Both the position numbers and the translations under genes were made by a program. A stretch of DNA of 12,476 bases from an uncultured Bacteroidales bacterium (lineage in GTDB: Bacteria; Bacteroidota; Bacteroidia; Bacteroidales; Paludibacteraceae): the NCBI GenBank assembly GCA_937885465.1, contig CAKZZM010000031.1, positions 1 through 12,476 on the forward strand. Direction: 5' to 3'. The notes beneath the pieces were generated by a model. It worked only from the letters and a program-made list of their open reading frames with translations. It did not search any database and had not been told where the DNA came from. Below are positions 6,330 to 12,476 of this stretch, piece after piece; within the stretch, counting starts at the first letter, position 1, and each line of letters begins with the position of its first letter.

Positions 6330-7611
6330 ATTTCTGCGCCTTGCGGCTACGGGCTGCTTTCAACTCTTCTTCGAGAGATGCAATCTCTTTCTCCTGATTG
6401 TTGATGGTCTTGAGCAGTTCGTTCAACTCTTCGTTTTCAATAGTTGTCGGGTATTGCTCTTCCACGCGGAGGAGGAAATCGGAGAGAACATTCATATAGT
6501 TGATGAAGGCATCGTATGCCGAGTCGTAGTTAGTGTTCTCTGCGTTGACATGGTTCATAAAGAGGAAATGGTCGGATGCTTGCAGGTTAAGCCAGTCGCG
6601 ACGGAGAGCCTTGTCGGAGCATAGGCGAACGCGTTCACCTACGGCGTACAGTTTAGAGAGAGCCTCATGCTGCAGGTCGTTGCCGTTGAATGGTGACAGA
6701 TCTTTCGACTCACCGCACCATGTGATAGGATATGGGGCGGGGATGACGTCTGTTCCCGCTATCTTCTTCGCAGCCTCGCTTGGCGTTACGAACCCCATGC
6801 CGCGTTCCATTATATAATAGGGCAACGCCTTGAGGAAATCGAAGATGCCCGTGCCCGCATTCTGGCGGATACCGAAGGTCTCGGCTCCTACCCAGATGTT
6901 GAAGACGGGGTTATCGCCCTCGAGAGAGTTCAGGCGGTCTGCATATTTCTCTGCGTCCATAGGGAAGTTATACCAAGCGGGGTCGGAGAAATGGAACGAC
7001 AGTTCGTCCGACAACTCGGCGTTGCGAAGCAACATCTTAAGAGACTTGCTGACGGCGGAGGTATAGACGTAGTTGGGCGACTTCCAAGAGAGCAGTTGCT
7101 TTGCTCCTTCGAGCAGTACAACCTTATAGCCCTTCTTCTGTATCGTCTCCGCTATCTCATCGCAGTAGAGCAGTTCGGTATTCCATACCGCCTGCGGGGT
7201 CTGACCGAATAGTTCGCTTATGAGTTCGCTACCTTGCTTGAGTTGCTGTTCAAACTCGTTCATGTCGTATTCAGCGGCAAAGGAATTGGCGAAAGGCATA
7301 AGGATATACTCCACAGATTTCGTCTCAGCCAGTTCGCGCAGTTGGTCCACCACTTCGGGGACAAACTGCTCGCATAGTTGCAGAGTCTGACCGCTGATGG
7401 CGATGCCGCAGCGGAACTTACCACGAGAGAGGCGAACCATATCTTTGAGGGTGTTCAGAAGCGGCAACCAGGAGGTCTGTGCCACCCATGTTACCTGATC
7501 CTCGGTAAGCATGTCATCGTAGTAATAATGGTCTTGACCGATATCGAAGAAACGATAGCGTTTGAGCCTGTAAGGGGCGTGAAAATTAAAGCAGAAATTG
7601 ATATTTTTCAT
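6328..7611 (-). CDS. GH57 glycoside hydrolase family protein with altered catalytic site, 427 aa
   Basis: Active GH57 enzymes cleave or rearrange alpha-1,4-glucans. The fold is recognisable from RLKRYRFFDIGQDHYYYDD (16-34), AVWNTELLYCDEI (141-153, putative nucleophile Glu146), LLEGAKQLLSWKSPNY (166-181), GIFDFLKALP and AFINYMNVLSDFLLRV. Several positions normally conserved differ. The HQ pair near the start is His11-Ala12. The segment usually carrying Tyr-x-His is PFANS (106-110). The acid/base motif Asp-x-Glu-x-Phe-Gly reads GAETFG (242-247), with Gly242 in place of Asp. The DNA there was rechecked (GTA GGA GCC GAG). The C-terminus, from about 390, is a charged coiled coil (NQEKEIASLEEELKAARSRK). 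It is last in the operon after the GT4 gene, 109 bp away across a repeat insertion. It is possibly a pseudoenzyme that binds glucan; family membership is confident, loss of activity is inferred. Confidence 0.83.
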   Translation of the reverse strand: MKNINFCFNFHAPYRLKRYRFFDIGQDHYYYDDMLTEDQVTWVAQTSWLPLLNTLKDMVRLSRGKFRCGIAISGQTLQLCEQFVPEVVDQLRELAETKSVEYILMPFANSFAAEYDMNEFEQQLKQGSELISELFGQTPQAVWNTELLYCDEIAETIQKKGYKVVLLEGAKQLLSWKSPNYVYTSAVSKSLKMLLRNAELSDELSFHFSDPAWYNFPMDAEKYADRLNSLEGDNPVFNIWVGAETFGIRQNAGTGIFDFLKALPYYIMERGMGFVTPSEAAKKIAGTDVIPAPYPITWCGESKDLSPFNGNDLQHEALSKLYAVGERVRLCSDKALRRDWLNLQASDHFLFMNHVNAENTNYDSAYDAFINYMNVLSDFLLRVEEQYPTTIENEELNELLKTINNQEKEIASLEEELKAARSRKAQK

Positions 7612-7635
7612 AACGGTTAAGGAGTTTTAGTGATT

Positions 7636-7736
7636 AATAGTGGAGAACGTCTCCGAACGTCTGGCGGTAGAGACGGTGTTTTCCACCGTCTCTCAAACAG
7701 TGGAGAACGTCTCCAAACGTTCAATGGTGGAGAACT
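7636..7736 (+). repeat. Cluster of three dispersed-repeat modules with a perfect hairpin
   Basis: The block holds a copy at 7637-7660 (AATAGTGGAGAACGTCTCC plus GAACGT). Next comes a perfect 10-bp stem, AGAGACGGTG (7669-7678) with CACCGTCTCT (7684-7693), around TTTTC. Another copy lies at 7698-7722 with one changed base, followed by a partial copy at 7723-7736. It fills the gap between the GT4 and GH57 genes of one minus-strand operon, and the last partial copy forms the end of the GT4 reading frame. Confidence 0.88.
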
Positions 7737-8977
7737 TGGTCGTAAATGGCGCGAACCTTAAGGCCGGCATCGTACCACTTGATATTGTTAACCTCTTCTC
7801 GCCCGAGTTCGGAGAGCGACTTATACATTGCCGGATATTTGACGATAGCGTATATGGCATCAGCCATAGCGTCAATGTCCCAATAGTCGGTCTTGATGGC
7901 GTGTTGCAGTATCTCTGCGCAGCCTGACTGGTGCGATATGATAGAGGGGCACCCGAGTTGCATGGCCTCTAACGGCGATATGCCGAACGGCTCTGAAACG
8001 GAAGGCATAATATAGCAATCGGACTCGGCGAGCATCTCTTGTACCTGTCTGCCGCGTTGGAAGCCGGGGAAGTGGAAGCGGTCGGCTATGCCGCGCTTGG
8101 CAACGAGGTCGATCATCTTATTCATCATATCGCCGGAGCCTGCCATCACGAAGCGCACACCTTTTGTCTTTTCGAGAACGCGGGCGGCTGCCTCAACGAA
8201 GTACTCCGGACCCTTCTGCATCGTTATGCGACCGAGGAAAGTAACGACCTTATCCTTACGCGGTGTCTTATGGTAAGACTCGACATCAGCAAGAGGCTCA
8301 ACGGCGTTATGTACGGTGCTCACCTTTGCAGGGTTGATGCCGTATTTCTCAATAACGGTGCGGCGGGTGAGATGACTCACGCACATTATATGGTCTGCCT
8401 CCTCCATACCGCGTTTCTCTATTGCGAAAACGGTGGGGTTGACATTACCGCGGGAGCGGTCGAAGTCGGTGGCATGAACATGTATAACGAGGGGTTTGCC
8501 GCTTATATGCTTAGCGAAGACGCCTGCAGGGTAGGTCAGCCAGTCGTGAGAGTGGATAATGTCGAAGTCGAGCGAGTGGGCGAGAACGGAAGCCACAGCC
8601 TCGTAATTGCCTATCTCCTCGATGAGGTTATCAGGGTAGCGACCGGAGAACTGCACGCAACCCAAGTCGTCGGTGCCGATACGGCGGTAGTCGTAGTGTA
8701 TGCCGTCGCGCAGGTGATAATACTCTTCGGGCGACATCTTGCCCTCCATACGCTGGCGCACATAGTCGTAGTTATTATCTTTCCAAACGATAGGAACGCT
8801 ATTGGCGCCTATGATGCGAAGGAAAGACTGATCTTCATCGCCCCACGGCTTAGGGATAACGAAGGTTATTTCCATATCCGGTTGTTCCGCCATGCCTCGT
8901 GTCAAACCATAAGAGGCAGTGCCTAAGCCTCCGAGGATATGAGGGGGAAACTCCCAGCCAAACATTAGTGCTTTCAT
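7721..8977 (-). CDS. GT4-type glycosyltransferase, glycogen/starch synthase-like, 418 aa
   Basis: It is a GT-B fold, retaining enzyme that probably adds glucose to an alpha-glucan in the cytoplasm. The N-terminal domain opens with FGWEFPPHILGGLGTASYGL (donor loop) and has SHDWLTYPAG. The C-terminal domain has VVTFLGRITMQKGPEYFVEA, the FVMAGSG segment, and EPFGISPLEAMQLG with the two Glu residues spaced as in the E-x7-E motif (near residues 329 and 337). The length is normal for this Bacteroidota type. Its place between the debranching enzyme and GH57 genes supports glycogen metabolism; the nucleotide-sugar donor cannot be read from sequence. The leader ends in an A-rich run just before ATG. 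The last residues, VLHH, and the TGA stop are encoded by a partial dispersed repeat, so the original C-terminus may have been slightly different. Confidence 0.88.
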   Translation of the reverse strand: MKALMFGWEFPPHILGGLGTASYGLTRGMAEQPDMEITFVIPKPWGDEDQSFLRIIGANSVPIVWKDNNYDYVRQRMEGKMSPEEYYHLRDGIHYDYRRIGTDDLGCVQFSGRYPDNLIEEIGNYEAVASVLAHSLDFDIIHSHDWLTYPAGVFAKHISGKPLVIHVHATDFDRSRGNVNPTVFAIEKRGMEEADHIMCVSHLTRRTVIEKYGINPAKVSTVHNAVEPLADVESYHKTPRKDKVVTFLGRITMQKGPEYFVEAAARVLEKTKGVRFVMAGSGDMMNKMIDLVAKRGIADRFHFPGFQRGRQVQEMLAESDCYIMPSVSEPFGISPLEAMQLGCPSIISHQSGCAEILQHAIKTDYWDIDAMADAIYAIVKYPAMYKSLSELGREEVNNIKWYDAGLKVRAIYDQVLHH

Positions 8978-8993
8978 TGCTATTATTTTTTTT

Positions 8994-9011
8994 CTCGGCG
9001 TACAAGCCGAG
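8994..9011 (-). promoter_or_regulatory. Hairpin followed by poly-A in the leader of the GT4 gene
   Basis: CTCGGC and GCCGAG are perfect arms around a 6-base loop. On the minus strand the hairpin is followed by nine A residues and TAATAGCA, then the GT4 ATG. The run is A, not T, in the direction of transcription, so it is not an intrinsic terminator for this operon. It could be a processing site or a leader structure that sets translation of the GT4 gene. Confidence 0.45.
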
Positions 9012-9024
9012 GGTTGAACCTTAT

Positions 9025-10986
9025 TTAATCGTTTTGCTCTTTTTGCTCTTGCTCGTATTTGCGGACGGTGTTACACATCGAGATGACAGCGCTGACAGAC
9101 GGCGCGTATGACATAGCTCCGTGTCCCTTATAGGGCGGGTTACCGTCGTAAATCTCGTTCAGGGTGCCAATGCATAGTTCCGACATCTCCTGCTCAAAAC
9201 CGACGAGTGCTCTCTCCATAAACCCTATGCCGGAGTGCTTATACACCCGCATATACGCCTCGGCGTAGGCTGCGATGGTGAATGGCCATACGGGACCGTT
9301 GTGGAAATTGCGGTCGCGCTCCTGCTGCCCGCCTATATAGATAGGTCGGTAGCCGCCTGACTTAGGCGAGATAGTGCGCAGTCCGCGAGGTGTGAGCAGC
9401 TCTTTTGTGCATATATCTACCACCGCTTTCTGCTGCTTGCGGTCGAGCGGCGAATAAGGCAGCGAGGCTGCCCATATTTGATTGGGACGCACCTCTTTAT
9501 TATGATACGAGTCAAGCACGTAATCATCGAGATAGACGCCGTTCCAGAATATCTGCACGAACGAGGAGCGGCATATCTCTGCCTGATACTCCATCAGGTC
9601 GGCAGCCATCTCTTTGTCAAGGGCGCGTTGCGTCTCTGCCGCGAACATCATCGCATTGTACCAGAGGGCGTTGATCTCCACCACATAACCTGTACGAGGT
9701 GTTATAGGGTGCCCGTTCTCCACGGCGTTCATCCATGTGGCAGGACGACTGAGACCGTCTGTCCAAAGAAGACCGTTGGGGTGGAGGAAGAGGCGAGGAT
9801 GGTTATTCTTGCGGATATAGTCGATAATCTTGATAACCAATGCGCCATACTGCTCCGCCGCCTCTTTTATGCCATAGACCTTAGCGTATTGCTGTATCGC
9901 TCTTACGAACCACAGGATAGCATCGGGCTCGTCCATATCGCGCAGGCGTATGTCGCCGTAGCGACCTTCGATGAAAGCTTGCATCTCAGGCACGGCAGTC
10001 TTATTCATGATAGCATCCCAATACTCGGGGCGATCAATACCAAGCGTGCAAGAAGGCAGGGAGAAGAACTCCTCGCGGGCAGTTGCCTTAAACCAAGGGT
10101 AACCGGCAAGAAGGTAGCACTTGTCACCCTCGCGTTTGTAAAACTGCGCTGCCGAGTTTTTCAGCGTGGCGAACATATCGGTGCGAGCGTTGCGGCGCTC
10201 CATCTCTTTCTTCCAAGTGTTGGTCAGAGTGCGAGTGTTGACGGGCGATATGCCGGCGGAGAAAATAACCGACTCGCCTTTCTTCACAGGCAACTCGAAC
10301 CACCCGGGAACGAGATTATCCTCTTTGTACTCAAAGCCGCGCTCCTGCTCCTTCTGATATTCGATACCCTTATACCACAGCGGGTTGTGGGTATATTCGA
10401 CCTTCTTCGAAAATTGCATATATAGCCGCGGAAACTCAGGATACATCTGTATGCTGCCGCCGTTCTCTTCCATAGCAACATCAGAGTTGGCACGGCTGTT
10501 TTCGTGAGTCAACTCGTTCACGCTGCGGAAGGCAAGGAAAGGACGGAAGCGGAGTGTAGTAGGCGAGTGAGCCTCAAGAAGAGTGTAGCGGATAAGCACA
10601 CGCGGCTCGAAACTGACGAGCATACGCTCTTTCTGCAAGATAACGCCACCAACGCGGTAAATAGTCTTCGAGATGACCTCACAGTCGAACTCGCGGATGT
10701 ACTTATGTCCGTTAGGGGAAAACTGCTGAGGTCCGTACTTGTGAATGCCGAGGTTGAACTCGGCACCATGCTGAATAACAGTCTCGTCAAGAGATGTCAG
10801 AAGCACGAAGTTGTCGTCCCCCAATTCGGGTAGCGGCAGTACCAACTGACCGTGGTACTTCCTTGTGTTGCAGTCAACAAGGGTGGTGGAGTTGTACGCA
10901 CCGGACCTGTTAGTGCGTATCATCTCTTTCCCGAGCGACCTGTCGAGGTTGCCAAGCAACCGTTTGTCAAAGTTAAGGTAACCCAT
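9025..10986 (-). CDS. GH133 glycogen debranching enzyme (amylo-alpha-1,6-glucosidase), 653 aa
   Basis: It hydrolyses alpha-1,6 branch points of glycogen in the cytoplasm. The N-terminal domain (to about residue 290) begins with NRSGAYNSTTLVDCNTRKYH, a hallmark of the bacterial/archaeal debranching family, and continues through EPRVLIRYTLL. The C-terminal (alpha/alpha)6 domain holds DEPDAILWFVRAIQQY (about 348-363), ENGHPITPRTGYVVEINALWYN (about 420-441), RGLRTISPKSGGYRPIYIGG, RNFHNGPVWPF (about 560-570) and LNEIYDGNPPYKGHGAMSYAPSV. These include the acidic residues expected at the active site. The length is typical for a full enzyme. The ATG is 32 bp after the manC stop, with an A/T-rich spacer, and the GT4 gene follows 47 bp later; co-transcription is likely. 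The final residues are a short charged tail, EQEQKEQND. Confidence 0.93.
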   Translation of the reverse strand: MGYLNFDKRLLGNLDRSLGKEMIRTNRSGAYNSTTLVDCNTRKYHGQLVLPLPELGDDNFVLLTSLDETVIQHGAEFNLGIHKYGPQQFSPNGHKYIREFDCEVISKTIYRVGGVILQKERMLVSFEPRVLIRYTLLEAHSPTTLRFRPFLAFRSVNELTHENSRANSDVAMEENGGSIQMYPEFPRLYMQFSKKVEYTHNPLWYKGIEYQKEQERGFEYKEDNLVPGWFELPVKKGESVIFSAGISPVNTRTLTNTWKKEMERRNARTDMFATLKNSAAQFYKREGDKCYLLAGYPWFKATAREEFFSLPSCTLGIDRPEYWDAIMNKTAVPEMQAFIEGRYGDIRLRDMDEPDAILWFVRAIQQYAKVYGIKEAAEQYGALVIKIIDYIRKNNHPRLFLHPNGLLWTDGLSRPATWMNAVENGHPITPRTGYVVEINALWYNAMMFAAETQRALDKEMAADLMEYQAEICRSSFVQIFWNGVYLDDYVLDSYHNKEVRPNQIWAASLPYSPLDRKQQKAVVDICTKELLTPRGLRTISPKSGGYRPIYIGGQQERDRNFHNGPVWPFTIAAYAEAYMRVYKHSGIGFMERALVGFEQEMSELCIGTLNEIYDGNPPYKGHGAMSYAPSVSAVISMCNTVRKYEQEQKEQND

Positions 10987-11018
10987 ATTGTAGTTTTAAA
11001 TTGAATATATTTGGCATT

Positions 11019-12092
11019 TTAGTTGTATTTCCCGTTATATTTCTCTTCGGCATCGTCAACGAAGTGGCGTATCTCCTGCTCGTCCTGCTTGCGGCATACA
11101 AGCAGTACCCCGTCCGACTCGGCGATGATGCAGTCATCAATGCCCTGCACTACTGCTAATTTGCCGCTTTCTAAAGCAACGATATTGCCGTGGGCATCGT
11201 AGTAATCGGCGTTGCAGTGTAGCGTAGCGTTGTTATTCTCATCGCGCTCTGACAAGCCGTGCAGCGCTCCCCAAGTGCCGAGGTCCGACCAGCCGAAGTC
11301 TGCCGCCAATACATACACATTATCCGCCTTTTCCATTATGCCGTAGTCGATTGATATGGACGGCAGTGTCGGGAAAATACGATCCACGGCTCTCTGCTCT
11401 TCCGGCGTGCCTAAGTCTTTGCGGATCTTCACAAAAGGCATCAGCACATCCGGCAGATACTTCTCGAAGCAACGCCATATCGACTGCATATTCCAGAGGA
11501 AGATACCGGCGTTCCAGAGAAACTCGCCACTCTGCATAAAGACCTCTGCTAACTCGCGGTTAGGCTTTTCCGTGAAGGTCTTGACCTTACGCAGACTATC
11601 CTCGCCCTTCTCGAACTGTATGTAACCATAGCCCGTCTCAGGACGCGTGGGGCGCATACCGATAGTGAGCAACGCATCGTTCTTCTCTACGAACAGCAGC
11701 CCGCGACCTATCATCGAGCGGAACTCCTCAACATCTAATATAAGAGCATCCGACGAAGCCACAAGGATATTGGCATCGTCGGTCAAGGCGCGTATGTGAG
11801 CTACGGCGTATGCTATACACGGGGCTGTGTTACGGCGAACAGGTTCGCATAGTATCTGACTGTCGCTTATCTCAGGCAACTGCTCTCGGATAAGAGAACG
11901 GTATGACGCATTGGTTGCAATCAAGATATGCTCCATCGGCACAAGAGGCAGTATCCTGTCAATCGTCATCTGCAAGAGAGACCTGCCGGTACCGAAGAAA
12001 TCAAGAAACTGCTTCGGACAACTATTGCGGCTGTAAGGCCAGAACCTGCTACCTATTCCCCCCGCCATTATCACACACCAATTATTATTCAT
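11019..12092 (-). CDS. manC: Mannose-1-phosphate guanylyltransferase, 357 aa
   Basis: It makes GDP-mannose from mannose-1-phosphate and GTP. The nucleotide-binding signature MAGGIGSRFWPYSR (residues 9-22) and PKQF (26-29) identify the guanylyltransferase class rather than GlgC. Further motifs are EPVRRNTAPCIAYA, TGYGYIQ, KTFTEKPN, FLWNAGIFLW, SIDYGIMEK and FGWSDLGTWGAL. The short form is present, without the C-terminal phosphomannose isomerase cupin domain of some ManC proteins. The usual PSDH or PADH segment reads SSDALI, with Ala in place of His. It is the first gene of the minus-strand alpha-glucan operon, with a promoter candidate just upstream, so GDP-mannose synthesis is probably co-expressed with the glycogen enzymes. 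ManC identity is confident; GDP-mannose as the only product is inferred from the family. Confidence 0.92.
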   Translation of the reverse strand: MNNNWCVIMAGGIGSRFWPYSRNSCPKQFLDFFGTGRSLLQMTIDRILPLVPMEHILIATNASYRSLIREQLPEISDSQILCEPVRRNTAPCIAYAVAHIRALTDDANILVASSDALILDVEEFRSMIGRGLLFVEKNDALLTIGMRPTRPETGYGYIQFEKGEDSLRKVKTFTEKPNRELAEVFMQSGEFLWNAGIFLWNMQSIWRCFEKYLPDVLMPFVKIRKDLGTPEEQRAVDRIFPTLPSISIDYGIMEKADNVYVLAADFGWSDLGTWGALHGLSERDENNNATLHCNADYYDAHGNIVALESGKLAVVQGIDDCIIAESDGVLLVCRKQDEQEIRHFVDDAEEKYNGKYN

Positions 12093-12114
12093 TCGAAAAA
12101 TGGAAAATTAATAA

Positions 12115-12143
12115 TAAAAATATTGTCGTTAATATTGTGTCAA
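12115..12143 (-). promoter_or_regulatory. Candidate Bacteroidota sigma promoter for the manC operon
   Basis: On the minus strand TTG (12143-12141) lies 18 bp before TATTTTTA (12122-12115), close to the TTTG and TAnnTTTG elements of the Bacteroidota housekeeping promoter. The last G of the -7 box is missing. Transcription would start some 10-15 bases before the manC ATG. The surrounding DNA is very A/T-rich, so a chance match is possible. Confidence 0.4.
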
Positions 12144-12187
12144 TTATATTGCCGCTTTATCCCCTGTAGTCTTGCCGCTTTAAGCCG

Positions 12188-12275
12188 CTTTATCCCCGTT
12201 GATATGAAGTTTTATCCCCGTTGATATGAAGTTTTATCCCCGTTGATATGAAGTTTCATCCCCGTTGATATTGTT
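12188..12275 (+). repeat. 22-bp tandem repeat carrying TTATCCCC, about four copies
   Basis: The unit TTTTATCCCCGTTGATATGA plus AG is found at 12188-12209 (one base different), 12210-12231 and 12232-12253 (identical), and 12254-12275 (diverged). TTATCCCC or a one-base variant recurs at 12157, 12190, 12212, 12234, 12256 and 12279, mostly 22 bp apart, which is two helical turns. Three GCCGCTTTA words precede the array. It lies some 95-180 bp upstream of manC. Confidence 0.92.
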
Positions 12276-12304
12276 GTTTTCTCCCCGCTAAAATTGCCGC
12301 CCTT

Positions 12305-12358
12305 TAGTAGTGAAGCACTCCTGTGCTTCACACGAGGCACGGGAGTGCCTCGCTACTA
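12305..12358 (+). repeat. Three-way-junction palindrome made of two hairpins inside an outer stem
   Basis: The outer arms TAGTAG (12305-12310) and CTACTA (12353-12358) enclose two perfect hairpins. One is TGAAGCAC / GTGCTTCA (12311-12330, loop TCCT); the other is CGAGGCAC / GTGCCTCG (12333-12352, loop GGGA). The two loops are nearly complementary (CACTCC against GGAGTG). GCTACTATAAGT at the right edge is repeated at 12369-12380. Confidence 0.88.
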
Positions 12359-12409
12359 TAAGTGTCTTGCTACTATAAGTTCCCCGCGACAGCGAAATCG
12401 GCAAATAAC

Positions 12410-12444
12410 AATAGTGGAGAACGTCTCCGAACGTTCAACGGTAG
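12410..12444 (+). repeat. Dispersed repeat copy, perfect 35-bp match to 490-524 in inverse orientation
   Basis: It starts AATAGTGGAGAACGTCTCC and ends CAACGGTAG, identical over 35 bp to the reverse complement of 490-524. It lies in the gene-free region upstream of manC. Confidence 0.92.
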
Positions 12445-12457
12445 CGTTGTCAATTAC

Positions 12458-12474
12458 GCCGAATATCATTCGGC
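12458..12474 (+). repeat. Perfect 7-bp hairpin at right window edge
   Basis: GCCGAAT and ATTCGGC are exact arms around ATC. No T-run can be seen because the window ends two bases later, so whether this is a terminator for a gene to the right or part of a larger repeat is undecided. Confidence 0.55.
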
Positions 12475-12476
12475 AG

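Noticed and set aside
8039..8926. Long plus-strand open frame antisense to the GT4 gene
   Set aside because: It is a shadow of the strongly supported GT4 gene; the translation shows no family motif.
8994..9011. Intrinsic terminator between the debranching and GT4 genes
   Set aside because: In the direction of transcription the stem is followed by A residues, not T.
9478..10425. Long plus-strand open frame antisense to the debranching enzyme
   Set aside because: It is a shadow of a full-length GH133 gene and has no recognisable domain or plausible context.
12188..12275. CRISPR array
   Set aside because: The 22-bp units are contiguous with no variable spacers, and no cas gene is visible.
12305..12358. 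tRNA cloverleaf
   Set aside because: The outer stem is 6 bp with no CCA end, T-loop or anticodon arrangement, and there are only two internal arms.

Overview
The window looks like chromosome from a member of the Bacteroidota, most likely Bacteroidales. This rests on a GH133 debranching enzyme, GT4 synthase and GH57 gene cluster, a DusB-type tRNA dihydrouridine synthase, a GtrA/GT39 pair next to signal-peptide-bearing outer-membrane proteins, A/T-rich leaders with no clear Shine-Dalgarno, and a TTG/TAnnTTT-type promoter candidate. I cannot name a genus.

Layout. (1) 3-302, plus strand: the 3' end of a gene whose start lies outside the window. It encodes six 17-residue repeats with the pattern Cys-X3-Cys-X3-Asp; the first four are identical in DNA. 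It has no start codon in the window, so an ATG-based gene search would miss it and would report a different, meaningless frame. (2) 303-599: no gene, but small direct repeats and two members of a dispersed palindromic repeat family. (3) 600-5235, minus strand, read right to left: a 5'-truncated GT39/ArnT-like membrane glycosyltransferase, a GtrA-family membrane protein, and two predicted outer-membrane beta-barrel proteins, overlapping or closely spaced and probably one operon. (4) 5291-6319, plus strand: dus. (5) 6328-12092, minus strand, read right to left: manC, GH133 debranching enzyme, GT4 glycogen-synthase-like enzyme, GH57 protein, probably one glycogen/alpha-glucan operon led by GDP-mannose synthesis. 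(6) 12093-12476: a repeat-rich non-coding region holding a promoter candidate, a 22-bp tandem array carrying TTATCCCC, a three-way-junction palindrome, another copy of the dispersed repeat and a terminal hairpin.

How the parts relate. The GT4, GH133 and GH57 genes form a familiar alpha-glucan set, but this GH57 appears to have lost several catalytic-site residues. GtrA and GT39 proteins usually handle polyprenyl-phosphate-linked sugars at the inner membrane, so their coupling to two outer-membrane proteins suggests an envelope-glycan function, although the GT39 lacks its N-terminal part.

The most unusual features are the Cys-X3-Cys-X3-Asp repeat protein at the left edge, which could be a modified peptide or a metal-binding protein, and the dispersed repeat built around GTGGAGAACGTCTCC. 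That repeat occurs at five loci, marks the shared truncated 5' ends of GT39 and dus, and supplies the stop codon of the GT4 gene. A perfect 35-bp copy lies near each end of the window in opposite orientation.
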